Assembly: GCA_029240655.1 (NCBI GenBank)
Contig: JARDZW010000005.1
Span: 1-42,876, forward strand
From: Chloroflexota bacterium
Lineage (GTDB): Bacteria > Chloroflexota > Limnocylindria > Limnocylindrales > CSP1-4
Reading direction: 5' to 3'
DNA length: 42,876 nt
The notes beneath the pieces are model-generated. The model worked only from the letters and a program-made list of their open reading frames with translations, did not search any database and was not told the DNA's origin. Both the position numbers and the translations under genes were made by a program. Below, piece by piece: positions 24,893 through 32,634 of the stretch; positions within the stretch are counted from its first letter, which is position 1; each line of letters opens with the position of its first letter.

Positions 24893-25941
24893 CGGCGGCT
24901 GGAGGCCCGCAGCGCGGCGAGGGAGCCGATCCGCAGCCGGTCGTCTGTCTCGTCGAGGTCGTTTCCCTCCACCATCGCGGCGAACCGCTCGACGAGCTCG
25001 GGGTCGAAGTGGTGGCCGGACTGGGCGACGATCTCCCCGATCGCGTTCTCCGTGGAGCCAGCCTCGCGGTATGGCCGGTCATGGACGATCGCGTCGAAGG
25101 CATCGACGAGGCCGACGATGCGAGCACCGATCGGGATCTCATCGCCTTTCAGGCGGTCCGGGTATCCGCCGCCGTCCCAGCGCTCATGGTGATGCCGCAC
25201 GATCGGGGCGAATTCGCGGGAGCTCGCGAGGGGACGGCAGATCTGCTCGCCGATGATCGGGTGGCGGCGCATCTCGATCCATTCGTCGTCGGTCAGGGCG
25301 CCGGTCTTCTTGAGGATACCGTCGGAAACGCCGATCTTGCCGATGTCGTGAAGGAGGGCCCCGTACACCACACCCTTGATGCTGACCGGGTCGAGCTCGG
25401 CGGCGGTCGCCAGGAGGTGGGCGAGTCCTGCCAGGCGCTGGCAGTGATGCTCCGTCATCGTGTCCTTGGCTTCGACGGCATTGGCCAGGGCGGCCACGAC
25501 GCCCTGCGCGCTCTCCATCTCGGCCATCACCAGCGCCAGGCGCCGGGCGCTGCGGAGTCGAGCGAGCAGCTCCGCCTCGTGGAAGGGCTTGGCGAGGAAG
25601 TCGTCCGCACCAGCATCGAGCCCAGCAACGACATCGTCGACTGACGTCCGTCCCGTCAGCAGGACCACGGGCATCGTGACCGTGCGGGGGTCCGCCCGCA
25701 GGCGGCGGCAGATCTCCAGGCCATCCATCCCGGGCAGGCCGACGTCGAGCAACACGACGTCCGGCGCCGATTCGAGCGCGGCCTCCAGGCCAGACGGTCC
25801 GTCGGCCGCAGTGGTCGCTCGATAGCCGGCACGCTCGAGCAGGGCGGACAGCAGGGCACGGTTCGCCGGATCATCCTCGATGACGAGGACGGTCGGCGCC
25901 GTGGGTTCGATGAGGGTTGCCGACGTGGCGGCGTGCAACAT
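24889..25941 (-). CDS. HD-GYP response regulator (candidate cyclic di-GMP phosphodiesterase)
   Basis: The N-terminal receiver (VLVIEDDPANRALL, acceptor Asp in LLDVGLPGMDG, FLAKPF) controls a C-terminal HD-GYP domain, a class that hydrolyses cyclic di-GMP. Key residues are present: LLHDIGKIGV (the HD pair), a further His in HPIIGE, HHERWDGGGYPDRLKG (the GYP motif), and DAFDAI. ATG 25941 puts the receiver 15 residues from the N-terminus. ATG 25986 is a second option with a weak ribosome site. Its last codon overlaps the hybrid kinase start as ATGA, making it the first gene of the operon and the obvious effector of that kinase. No GGDEF cyclase lies in this window. Confidence 0.92.
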   Translation of the reverse strand: MLHAATSATLIEPTAPTVLVIEDDPANRALLSALLERAGYRATTAADGPSGLEAALESAPDVVLLDVGLPGMDGLEICRRLRADPRTVTMPVVLLTGRTSVDDVVAGLDAGADDFLAKPFHEAELLARLRSARRLALVMAEMESAQGVVAALANAVEAKDTMTEHHCQRLAGLAHLLATAAELDPVSIKGVVYGALLHDIGKIGVSDGILKKTGALTDDEWIEMRRHPIIGEQICRPLASSREFAPIVRHHHERWDGGGYPDRLKGDEIPIGARIVGLVDAFDAIVHDRPYREAGSTENAIGEIVAQSGHHFDPELVERFAAMVEGNDLDETDDRLRIGSLAALRASSRR

Positions 25942-26015
25942 CGCGTGGAGTGTGACCCTTCCATGGTCCTCAGGGCAATGCACCATGGGTCCCGATTCGG
26001 CTTGCGAGTCCCGCA

Positions 26016-26049
26016 CGAAACGGCGCTCGCGTATCTCACCGACGTTTCG
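26016..26049 (-). promoter_or_regulatory. Inverted repeat upstream of the HD-GYP operon
   Basis: Perfect 7-bp arms CGAAACG (26016-26022) and CGTTTCG (26043-26049) separated by 20 bases, in the gap before the HD-GYP gene; a second short palindrome (ACGTT, six bases, AACGT) overlaps the right arm at 26042-26057. It could be an operator, or a terminator for the SDR gene whose stop codon it reaches. Confidence 0.3.
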
Positions 26050-26056
26050 GCGAACG

Positions 26057-26959
26057 TCAGCTGATGAAGTCGCCGCCGGTGACCGGAAGCACCGCTCCGG
26101 TGACATAGCTCGCTGCGGGGGAAGCCAGGAACACGAACGCGCCTGCCAGCTCCGCGGGTTGCGCCGGGCGCCCGAGCCCGCTCCCCGCACCGAACTGGGT
26201 CAGCTCCTCGGGGTCGGTGGTCGTGGCCACGAGCGGCGTCCAGACCGGCCCGGGCGCGACGACGTTCACCCGGATCCCGCGCTCGGCGAGCATCCTCGAC
26301 AGCCCCTTCGAGAAGGTGATCAGGGCCCCCTTCGTCGTGGCGTACGCAAGGAGTGACGGCGACGGTTGGGCGGCCTGGATGGAACTGACGTTGATGATCG
26401 AGGCACCCGGTTCCATCACGGTCACGGCCTCGCGGCACAGCCAGAACGTCGCCGTCAGGTTGGTGCGCAGGATGCGCTCCCATTCCTCGGTCGTGATCTC
26501 CTCGATCTGGAGCCGTTTGCGTTGGGTCGCCGCGTTGTTGACGAGGATGTCGATCCCGCCGAGCTCGTCACGCGCCCGCTCGACGAGCCGCCGGCAGTGG
26601 GATTCCTCGCCCAGGTCGCCCCCGACCGCGATCGCGCGGCGTCCCGCGGCTTCGACCAGCCGCACGGTCTCGGCGGCATCGTCCTCCTCGCTCCGGTAGG
26701 TGACGAGCACATCCGCACCCTCGCGGGCGAAGGCGATCGCCACGGCGCGGCCGATCCCGCTGTCCGACCCGGTGATCAGTGCGCGGAGCCCGGCAAGCCG
26801 GTTCGCTCCGACGTAGGTATCCTCGCCGTGGTCCGGGCGCGGGTCGATATCCTCGACATCGCCGGACTGCGGTTCGCGCTGCCGTGGGAACGGCGGCCGC
26901 GCGTAGGCGGTCCGAGGGTCGTCGAGCTGCCGAGTCGTCGTCGTGTCGGGCTTGGGCAT
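26057..26959 (-). CDS. SDR-family oxidoreductase (YghA / general stress protein 39-like)
   Basis: NAD(P)-dependent short-chain dehydrogenase with the N-terminal extension typical of the YghA/GSP39 group (the IDPRPDHGEDTYVGANRLAG run). The Rossmann fold follows with the cofactor motif TGSDSGIG near residue 65, VNNAA near 140, catalytic Ser in NVSSIQAA, and YATTKGA with the Tyr-x3-Lys pair near 205. The end (YVTGAVLPVTGGDF) is standard. Members are linked to general stress or aldehyde/ketone metabolism, but the substrate is unknown. ATG 26959 is preceded by TACACC seven bases upstream and no Shine-Dalgarno sequence, suggesting a leaderless mRNA. The much longer frame extending to 27667 crosses the opposing gene and is not credible. 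Confidence 0.9.
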   Translation of the reverse strand: MPKPDTTTTRQLDDPRTAYARPPFPRQREPQSGDVEDIDPRPDHGEDTYVGANRLAGLRALITGSDSGIGRAVAIAFAREGADVLVTYRSEEDDAAETVRLVEAAGRRAIAVGGDLGEESHCRRLVERARDELGGIDILVNNAATQRKRLQIEEITTEEWERILRTNLTATFWLCREAVTVMEPGASIINVSSIQAAQPSPSLLAYATTKGALITFSKGLSRMLAERGIRVNVVAPGPVWTPLVATTTDPEELTQFGAGSGLGRPAQPAELAGAFVFLASPAASYVTGAVLPVTGGDFIS

Positions 26960-26966
26960 CAGTGCA

Positions 26967-26972
26967 GGTGTA
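26967..26972 (-). promoter_or_regulatory. Candidate -10 element for SDR gene (leaderless)
   Basis: TACACC on the reverse strand ends seven bases before ATG 26959. The final base departs from the TA(C/G)NNT form seen elsewhere, so it is a weaker case. The 252-base gap to the divergent PH-like gene at 27212 shows no other recognisable feature. Confidence 0.3.
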
Positions 26973-27211
26973 CCAAGATCGATGTCGCAGGCGTGTCTGC
27001 GTGGACCCGGCAGGGCTTGCGGGGACGCAACGTGCGGTTCGCGCACGCACGTTGGAGACTCGCGTGGAGCGTCGAGTCGCCGATGCGGGCGCCGTCTCTG
27101 CGAGATGGCTGCAACGCATCGGAGATCAGCGTCACACGGGCGTGCCGCGACCTGCTCTACGGTCACGATGCGACCCATGATCGGGTCGTCAGGTCGAGGA
27201 GCGCGAGAACC

Positions 27212-27553
27212 GTGGACCAGCAACTGAACGCCGACGCCGTCGTCCATCCAGCTTTCAGCCGCCTGGAGCCCGAGGAGGCCGTGCAGGCGGTGGCCAACGC
27301 GGAATCGGCCAGCGTCCTGGTCACCGATCGGCGGATCGCGGTGGCAGACGGGGATCGACTGGCGCTCGACATCCCGTTCGACGCGCTGCGCCGCATCCAG
27401 TTCGACATCGAACGGGATCGCCCGGCGACCCTCGTGATCGTGCCCGAGCACCCGGCGAACGAACCGCAGGTGATCGCCGTCCCGCCCGAGCGGTTCGAGG
27501 AGGTCACGCGGGCGCTCGCGCTCATCGGCTCGCGGCTGTATCGGCTCGACTGA
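27212..27553 (+). CDS. Small PH-like domain protein, function unknown
   Basis: A 113-residue protein with no signal or membrane segment. The pattern SVLVTDRRIAVADGDRLALDIPFDALRRIQFDIE followed by strands and a terminal helix (PERFEEVTRALALIGSRLY) resembles bacterial pleckstrin-homology domains, in which a 'TDRRI' strand is common. No catalytic residues are evident. GTG 27212 is supported by GAGGAG at 27196-27201, ten bases upstream; the larger frame from 26366 runs antisense to the SDR gene and is rejected. It is followed after 30 bases by the DUF1232 gene, which seems to have its own -10 element. The PH call is by pattern and moderate. Confidence 0.7.
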   Translation: MDQQLNADAVVHPAFSRLEPEEAVQAVANAESASVLVTDRRIAVADGDRLALDIPFDALRRIQFDIERDRPATLVIVPEHPANEPQVIAVPPERFEEVTRALALIGSRLYRLD

Positions 27554-27571
27554 GGCCGCTCGGGCCGGCCC

Positions 27572-27577
27572 TACGAT
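27572..27577 (+). promoter_or_regulatory. -10 element for DUF1232 gene (leaderless)
   Basis: TACGAT preceded by C ends six bases before GTG 27584; no Shine-Dalgarno sequence intervenes. Confidence 0.45.
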
Positions 27578-27583
27578 ACGGGC

Positions 27584-27991
27584 GTGGATGTCCTCGCCCC
27601 GCTCCTGATCACGATCGGGGCCGTTGCCGCCGTGTGGCTGACACTCGTGGGCCTCATCTGGCTCCATCGACCGTCACGGGAGCTCGCCTTGCCCGCGCTA
27701 CGGGCGCTGCCCGACATCGTTCGGCTCGCCCGACGGTTGCTGGCGGACCCACGCACACCGACCCGCCATCGGCTCGGCCTCGTCGTCCTGATCGTCTGGC
27801 TCATCAGTCCGATCGACCTGCTGCCCGAGTTCCTGCCCGGGATCGGCCCGCTCGACGACATCGTGGCGGCGGCAGTGATCCTGGGTTGGATCTGTCGAGG
27901 GACCGGTATCACCCGATTGCGGCAGCACTGGCCCGGCGACGCCGCAGGCTTCATGGTCGTCGCACGATTGCTGCGACTCCCGGCGGAGTAG
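27584..27991 (+). CDS. DUF1232 (YkvA-like) membrane protein
   Basis: A 135-residue membrane protein. An N-terminal hydrophobic helix (LLITIGAVAAVWLTLVGLIW) is followed by a basic stretch and then the DUF1232 core: HRLGLVVLIVWLISPIDLLPEFLPGIGPLDDIVAAAVIL. It shows the family's conserved SPIDLLPE-type turn and acidic pair between two helices. The family is widespread and uncharacterised. The start is GTG 27584, with a -10-like TACGAT six bases upstream. Its stop is followed by a perfect 17-bp tandem repeat and then tRNA-His on the other strand. Confidence 0.88.
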   Translation: MDVLAPLLITIGAVAAVWLTLVGLIWLHRPSRELALPALRALPDIVRLARRLLADPRTPTRHRLGLVVLIVWLISPIDLLPEFLPGIGPLDDIVAAAVILGWICRGTGITRLRQHWPGDAAGFMVVARLLRLPAE

Positions 27992-28006
27992 TCGGCGGTG
28001 GGGTGG

Positions 28007-28040
28007 CCGTGCGTGCGTCTACGCCGTGCGTGCGTCTACG
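28007..28040 (+). repeat. Perfect 17-bp tandem duplication
   Basis: CCGTGCGTGCGTCTACG occurs twice in a row (28007-28023, 28024-28040), 16 bases after the DUF1232 stop. The second copy joins AT to make TACGAT (28037-28042), a -10-like hexamer pointing into tRNA-His antisense. Confidence 0.7.
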
Positions 28041-28070
28041 ATGGACGCCTGACCCCTCGCTGGAAGGTGT

Positions 28071-28147
28071 TGGGGTGGCCTACGGGGCTCGAACCCGTAA
28101 CCTCTGGAGCCACAATCCAGTGCTCTGCCCATTGAGCTAAGGCCACC
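28071..28147 (-). tRNA. tRNA-His (anticodon GTG)
   Basis: On the reverse strand the sequence folds as a full cloverleaf. The acceptor stem is GTGGCCT with AGGCCAC, the D arm reads AGCTCAATGGGCAGAGC, the anticodon arm CTGGATTGTGGCTCCAG has GTG in the loop, and the T arm contains GGGTTCGAACCC. The extra 5' G (position -1, base 28147) opposite C73 is the identity mark of tRNA-His. The 3' CCA is encoded (28073-28071). A TATACT hexamer on the same strand (28207-28202) is a likely promoter element about 55 bases upstream. Confidence 0.95.
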
Positions 28148-28201
28148 GCGGGCGTTCGTCCGTGGCGGTGCGCGGCGTGCGCGGGTGGACGAAGCCTGCG
28201 G

Positions 28202-28209
28202 AGTATATC
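28202..28209. promoter_or_regulatory. Divergent promoter core between tRNA-His and pgm
   Basis: AGTATATC contains TATACT on the reverse strand (toward tRNA-His) and TATATC on the forward strand (toward pgm). It is the most AT-rich short stretch in the 96-base gap. The forward start would leave a leader of about 28 bases with AAAGGGG just before ATG 28244. Confidence 0.45.
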
Positions 28210-28243
28210 GAAGGCGCTTGGAGCCGACGTCGAAAGGGGTCAG

Positions 28244-29905
28244 ATGGCCATCAGCCAGGCGGCCGGCAAGCCGGTCGATCCGTCGTCACTGGTCGATGTC
28301 GACGCGCTCGTCAGCGCGTACTACGACACGATGCCCGATCTCGACGACCCGGCGCAGCGGGTCGCGTTCGGGACGTCCGGCCACCGCGGCTCGGCGTTCC
28401 GCGGCGCGTTCAACGAGGCCCACATCCTCGCCATCAGTGAGGCGATCTGCCGGTACCGGGCCACGCGCGGATACACCGGTCCGCTGTTCCTCGGACGCGA
28501 CACCCACGCGCTCTCGGAGCCGGCGACCCGCACGGCGCTGGGGGTGCTCGTTGCGAACGGCGTCGACGTGCGGGTCGACGCGTTCGACGGCTTCACCCCG
28601 ACCCCGGCGCTCTCCCACGCGATCATCCTCGCGAATCGGCCGGCGGACAGCTGGCGCCGGCTGGCGGATGGGATCGTGGTAACGCCCTCGCACAACCCGC
28701 CCGACGACGGGGGCTTCAAGTACAACCCGCCCAACGGCGGTCCGGCGGACACGGAGGTCACGAGCTGGATCCAGGACGAGGCCAATCGCATCCTTGCGGC
28801 CTCCGGGACCGACGGGGTGGCAGGCATCAAGCGGGTCTCCGACGTCGATGCGCGTGTCCGTGCGACGCCGTATGACTTCATGGGCATCTATGTCGCCGAC
28901 CTCGACGCCGTCATCGACATGAACGTCATCGCCAAGTCGGGGCTGCGGATCGGGGTGGACCCGATGGGCGGCGCGTCCGTGCGCTACTGGGGCGCGATCG
29001 CCGAGCGGTACGACCTGGACCTGACGGTCACGAACGACAAGGTCGACCCGCAGTTCGGGTTCATGACCGCCGACTGGGACGGCAAGATCCGGATGGACCC
29101 CTCGTCGCCACATGCGATGGCCCGCCTGGTCGCACTCCGCGATGCGTTCGATATCGCGCTCGGCAACGATGCCGATGCCGATCGACATGGCGTGGTCACA
29201 CCGACCGCGGGATTGCTCAACCCGAACCACTTCCTGTCCGCGGCGATCGCCTACTTGTTCGGCGGAGCGCGCGACTGGGGCAGCGACGTGGCGGTCGGCA
29301 AGACGCTCGTATCCTCGTCGATGATCGATCTCGTCGCGGCCGACGCGGACCGGCGCCTCATCGAGGTGCCCGTGGGGTTCAAATGGTTCGTTGACGGGCT
29401 CGTCGACGGGTCGCTCGGTTTCGGGGGCGAGGAGAGTGCCGGCGCCTCGTTCCTGCGGCGCGACGGCACGGTCTGGACGACGGACAAGGATGGGATCATC
29501 GCCGACCTCCTCGCGTGCGAGCTCACGGCACAGACCGGGCGCGATCCCGGCGAGGCGTATCGCGAGCTCACCGAGCGGTTCGGGGTCGCGCCGGCGTATC
29601 GGCGGATCGACGCGAAGGCCACCTCCGCCGAGAAGGCCGCGCTCGGCCGACTGACGCCCGGCGCGGTCACGGCGGCGACGCTCGCCGGAGATCCGGTCAC
29701 GGCCGTCCTGACCGAAGCGCCCGGCAATAGCGCGCCGATCGGTGGCCTCAAGGTCACGACCGAGCACGGGTGGTTCGCCGCGCGCCCGTCCGGAACCGAG
29801 GACGTCTACAAGGTCTACGCGGAGAGCTTTCGCGGCGAGGAGCACCTCGCGACGCTGATCGAGGAGGCGCAGGCCCTCGTCTCGGCGACCGTGGCGGGCG
29901 CGTGA
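28244..29905 (+). CDS. pgm: Phosphoglucomutase (alpha-D-glucose specific)
   Basis: Interconverts glucose-1-phosphate and glucose-6-phosphate, linking glycolysis to glycogen and wall-sugar synthesis. All four domains are recognisable: GTSGHRGS near residue 42, the active-site serine loop [13 protein letters not shown] near 145, the metal loop DADADRHG near 310, the sugar-binding GGEESAGAS near 395, and the phosphate-binding [15 protein letters not shown] near 520. Length (553 aa) matches the Pgm subfamily of about 546 residues. ATG 28244 follows AAAGGGG. It supplies the substrate of the glgC product encoded earlier in the window. Confidence 0.95.
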   Translation: MAISQAAGKPVDPSSLVDVDALVSAYYDTMPDLDDPAQRVAFGTSGHRGSAFRGAFNEAHILAISEAICRYRATRGYTGPLFLGRDTHALSEPATRTALGVLVANGVDVRVDAFDGFTPTPALSHAIILANRPADSWRRLADGIVVTPSHNPPDDGGFKYNPPNGGPADTEVTSWIQDEANRILAASGTDGVAGIKRVSDVDARVRATPYDFMGIYVADLDAVIDMNVIAKSGLRIGVDPMGGASVRYWGAIAERYDLDLTVTNDKVDPQFGFMTADWDGKIRMDPSSPHAMARLVALRDAFDIALGNDADADRHGVVTPTAGLLNPNHFLSAAIAYLFGGARDWGSDVAVGKTLVSSSMIDLVAADADRRLIEVPVGFKWFVDGLVDGSLGFGGEESAGASFLRRDGTVWTTDKDGIIADLLACELTAQTGRDPGEAYRELTERFGVAPAYRRIDAKATSAEKAALGRLTPGAVTAATLAGDPVTAVLTEAPGNSAPIGGLKVTTEHGWFAARPSGTEDVYKVYAESFRGEEHLATLIEEAQALVSATVAGA

Positions 29906-30047
29906 GGAGCCATCTGCCGACCGCACCTGGATCGCGGACCGCATGTCGTGTCACGCGCCTGTCACGGACCCTGGCGGCGACGTAGGCCCGGCTCCGTGAA
30001 TCGCGTGGGACGCTTCATGCGTCGGAACCTGCAACGGAGTCGTCGAC

Positions 30048-30413
30048 ATGAGCGATGACCTGCGCGAGCGCGAACCCCTGCGCGACCAAGGCGACTTCCC
30101 GCCCGAGAAGGGCATCCGTAGCGATCAGGCTGGCACCGGGGCCGGCGTCCTCGGACCTGCCCCGGCCGGCGGCGATCCTGCCGCGATGGCGCAGGGGCCA
30201 GCCGGCGATTCCGAGAAGGCAGCGGATGGCCCGGCCGCCGATCCCGGGGCGCCCACGGGCGCAGGGAAGACCGCGGGTGGCGGCTACGGTTCGGGGAGCG
30301 ACCGCCAGTCGTCCGGCGGCACCGGCGAAGGACAGGCGCCGGCCGGCGACGACGCCCAGACCGACTGGCTGCGAAGCACCGGCGACGATCCGCCCGGATC
30401 CGAGCGCCGCTGA
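30048..30413 (+). CDS. Small acidic, Gly/Pro-rich disordered protein, function unknown
   Basis: A 121-residue hydrophilic protein with about equal Gly, Ala, Asp and Pro and almost no bulky hydrophobic residues. There is no signal peptide, no cysteine and one Trp near the end. The composition predicts a wholly disordered chain, reminiscent in a general way of hydrophilins or stress-related proteins, but no family is recognised. A good ribosome site (GGAG at 30036-30039, eight bases before ATG) and codon use like its neighbours support real coding. A repeat cluster begins six bases after its stop. Function unassigned. Confidence 0.6.
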   Translation: MSDDLREREPLRDQGDFPPEKGIRSDQAGTGAGVLGPAPAGGDPAAMAQGPAGDSEKAADGPAADPGAPTGAGKTAGGGYGSGSDRQSSGGTGEGQAPAGDDAQTDWLRSTGDDPPGSERR

Positions 30414-30418
30414 GGCGA

Positions 30419-30588
30419 GTCAGCCCCAGACACCATTCCGCGACGGCCGTGCGGCCCGACGTCGCGGGTGTCAGCCGCAGACACCATTCCGCTACAGCCG
30501 TGCAGGGCCGATCGCTCTGATCGCGTTCAGGGCCCTCCGAAGCGACCCGTCACGCTCGTCTGTCTGGTTTGTGTGTCTCAGGCTGACA
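30419..30588. repeat. Cluster of direct and inverted GTCAGCC/GACACC motifs (REP- or MITE-like)
   Basis: Two imperfect direct copies of about 41 bases lie at 30419-30459 and 30470-30511, sharing the core CAGACACCATTCCGC. The second contains a perfect hairpin, GGTGTC-AGCCGCA-GACACC, at 30468-30486. An inverted third motif, TGTCTCAGGCTGACA (30574-30588), matches the left end with three mismatches in 15, so the unit is bounded by GTCAGCC and GGCTGAC. It fills most of the 198-base gap between convergent genes. No transposase is encoded. Confidence 0.5.
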
Positions 30589-30611
30589 AAGCCGGCCGGG
30601 TCGGGAATGGC

Positions 30612-31319
30612 TCATCCCCGGTTGTAAAGGGGGATCCGCGCCCCGTTCACCGCCGCGGACTCGTCCGAGGCGAGGAATCGGAACGTGGCCGCGATCTCAC
30701 TCGGCGCCGTCCACGACGCCTTCTTCGGGTCGGTGGCGCGAACGCCCCCCTCGTCGATCGCCTTGACGATGACGAGGTTGGCCGTGACGCCGGTGCCGCC
30801 GACTTCCCGTGCCAGCGTCCGCAGCAGCACTTCCTGCGCGGCCTTGCCGATCGCGTACGGCGCCATCTTCGCCGGCGGCTCGGACGCGACCGGCGGCGAG
30901 ACGGCGAGCACGCGCCCCCAGCCGCGTTCGACCATGCCTGGGATCACGGCCTGCGCCAGGTGCAGCGTCGTCCACAGGTGCTGGTCGAGCATCCCGGCGA
31001 TATCGGCAGGATCCAGCTCCGCGATCGGCGTGCCCGCGGTATAGCCACCGACAAGGTGGATCAGCACGTCCACATGCTCGAAGGCGGCCGTGACGCTCTC
31101 GACGGCGGATCGGGCGCCGTCGCGCTGTCGAACGTCGCCGACCGCGGCCACCCATCGGTCGTCGGACAGGCCTAGGTGGCGAGCCACGCCATGTAGTCGA
31201 TCGCCGTCGGTGCCGGCCAGGCCCAGGCGCGCGCCGTCCTCGGCGAAGACGCGTGCCGTCTCGCGGCCCAGGACACCGGTCGCGCCGGTGATCAGGACGA
31301 CGCGGTCGGTGTTCCGCAT
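30612..31319 (-). CDS. SDR-family NAD(P)-dependent oxidoreductase
   Basis: A 235-residue short-chain dehydrogenase. The cofactor loop reads TGATGVLG near residue 10, an acidic D in GDV near 65, and a VGGYT segment replaces the usual NNAG near 90. Catalytic Ser is in AVSPPVAS near 140, and YAIGKAA near 154 gives the Tyr-x3-Lys pair. The end ([11 protein letters not shown]) is the common C-terminal strand. The substrate is unknown. ATG 31319 starts directly at the first strand; a GTG twelve codons earlier (31355) is possible but would add a tail without homology. It is transcribed toward the repeat cluster, away from the CAP-domain gene, with 237 bases between the two starts. Confidence 0.88.
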   Translation of the reverse strand: MRNTDRVVLITGATGVLGRETARVFAEDGARLGLAGTDGDRLHGVARHLGLSDDRWVAAVGDVRQRDGARSAVESVTAAFEHVDVLIHLVGGYTAGTPIAELDPADIAGMLDQHLWTTLHLAQAVIPGMVERGWGRVLAVSPPVASEPPAKMAPYAIGKAAQEVLLRTLAREVGGTGVTANLVIVKAIDEGGVRATDPKKASWTAPSEIAATFRFLASDESAAVNGARIPLYNRG

Positions 31320-31483
31320 TTCGTCGCCAGTGTGCCACGGTGGTGCGCCGAGCACCCCGGCGCCGTCGCATCGGGACCCTGCCGGACCGCACCGGACCTA
31401 CCCGAACGCCCTACGACCGACCGGTACCGGGGGTGTTGCCCGTTTGGGACCTTCGCGCCGGGGACCCGACCGCACTCCCTGCA

Positions 31484-31489
31484 TACCGT
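31484..31489 (+). promoter_or_regulatory. Weak candidate -10 element for CAP-domain gene
   Basis: TACCGT in the 237-base divergent region between the SDR and CAP genes; it fits TANNNT but lacks a -35 partner. The remainder of this gap shows only GC-rich sequence with no clear structure. Confidence 0.2.
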
Positions 31490-31556
31490 GAGGACCACAC
31501 CAGAACGCCCGCCGCCGCTCCCGCGGACCGGCCGCATCCCCACCCGAAACGAGCGC

Positions 31557-32528
31557 ATGACCCCTCCAACGCGCAGCACGAACCACGCATTCAGGGCATC
31601 CGCGCGCGTCTCGCCGCGGATCGCAGGGCTCGTAGCGCTCGTGTTTGCCCTGACCTCGGTCGTCAGCCTCGCCCAGCCACGATCGGCGCTCGCGTGGGAC
31701 ACGGGCAGCTACAGCGTTGCGTCCGAGAAGGACCTCATCGCGCTCACCAACCGAAGCCGCGCGAACGCGGGCCTCAAGGCCCTCAAGATCGACAGCACCC
31801 TGACCACCACCGCGCGCTGGCGCAGCAAGGACATGATCGGGCGGGATTACTTCAGCCACGACATCCCGGGCTACGGCTCGGTGTTCAAGAAGCTCGACGC
31901 CAAGGGCTACTGCTACAAGCTCGCCGGCGAGAACATCGGCTGGAACACGTACCCGGACGACACGGCCACCGCGGCGATCCACAAGATGTTCATGGACTCC
32001 TCGGGCCACCGGAAGAACATCCTGAACCGGGCCTGGGATGTCATCGGTGTCGGGGCGTACCAGGGTCCCGGCGGCAAGAAGATGTGGACGGTCCTGTTCG
32101 CCGACAAGTGCGGTGGAACGGCGCCCAAGCCGACGGCCAAGCCCACGCCCAAGCCGACGGCCAAGCCCAAGCCGACCGCCAAGCCGGTGGTCCGGGCGAC
32201 GCCGAAGCCGACCCCGAAGCCGACCCCGAAGCCCACACCCAAGCCCACGCCGACACCATCGCCCACGCCGTCACCGACCCCGCACCCCCAATTCGAGGAA
32301 GGCCCCGTACCCGAGACCACCGGTGGAGGCAGAGGCCTTGGCCCGGGCGGTCAGGACAACGGCAACGGCCAGGGCGTCGACAAGGGCAACGGCGGATCCT
32401 CCGGTAACGGCACGCCGCCCGGTCAGGCGGCAGGGGAGACCGGTCTCCGGATCGTCGCCTCGAGCCATTCCGCCGGGCTGCTCGAAACGATCGTCGGCGG
32501 TGTCGCCGGGGTCTTCTTCGGCGCCTGA
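31557..32528 (+). CDS. Secreted CAP/SCP-domain protein with Pro-Lys-Thr-rich linker
   Basis: An exported protein of the CAP superfamily (YkwD/SCP-like), whose bacterial members are extracellular and poorly understood. A signal peptide spans about residues 15-48. The CAP domain (about 55-190) shows the helix [14 protein letters not shown], a histidine in [16 protein letters not shown], and the [15 protein letters not shown] segment [12 protein letters not shown], with VGVGAY near the end. The putative active histidines and glutamate are present. After CGG a linker of repeated [11 protein letters not shown] units runs to about residue 245, probably crossing the cell wall, then a Gly/Asn-rich part and a hydrophobic end ([16 protein letters not shown]) that may insert in a membrane. 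ATG 31557 has a weak upstream GAG. Confidence 0.88.
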   Translation: MTPPTRSTNHAFRASARVSPRIAGLVALVFALTSVVSLAQPRSALAWDTGSYSVASEKDLIALTNRSRANAGLKALKIDSTLTTTARWRSKDMIGRDYFSHDIPGYGSVFKKLDAKGYCYKLAGENIGWNTYPDDTATAAIHKMFMDSSGHRKNILNRAWDVIGVGAYQGPGGKKMWTVLFADKCGGTAPKPTAKPTPKPTAKPKPTAKPVVRATPKPTPKPTPKPTPKPTPTPSPTPSPTPHPQFEEGPVPETTGGGRGLGPGGQDNGNGQGVDKGNGGSSGNGTPPGQAAGETGLRIVASSHSAGLLETIVGGVAGVFFGA

Positions 32529-32634
32529 CCGGCATCGAGTGCGGTACTAGCCGGCACATGACCATCGGGCGACCGACCACGGCCGGACGCGCGGTTAGTG
32601 TCACCCCACCAGACCGCTCCGCACCGAGGCAGAC

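Noticed and set aside
23171-25192. 673-codon forward open frame across the kinase and HD-GYP genes
   Set aside because: Antisense to clearly conserved signalling domains; no motif of its own.
26960-27667. Upstream extension of the SDR gene by 236 codons
   Set aside because: Runs antisense to the PH-like gene and has no homologous content; SDR homology with its usual N-terminal extension begins at 26959.
27999-28080. Attachment site of an integrated element at tRNA-His
   Set aside because: The repeated tRNA end is only ten bases and no integrase or island genes lie between the copies; kept only as a low-interest note.
28286-29944. 552-codon reverse-strand open frame
   Set aside because: Antisense shadow of phosphoglucomutase, low-complexity Arg/Asp/Val text.
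32110-32290. Short tandem repeats resembling a repeat array in the CAP gene
   Set aside because: They are codons of a Pro-Lys-Thr linker, in frame, not a CRISPR or satellite.
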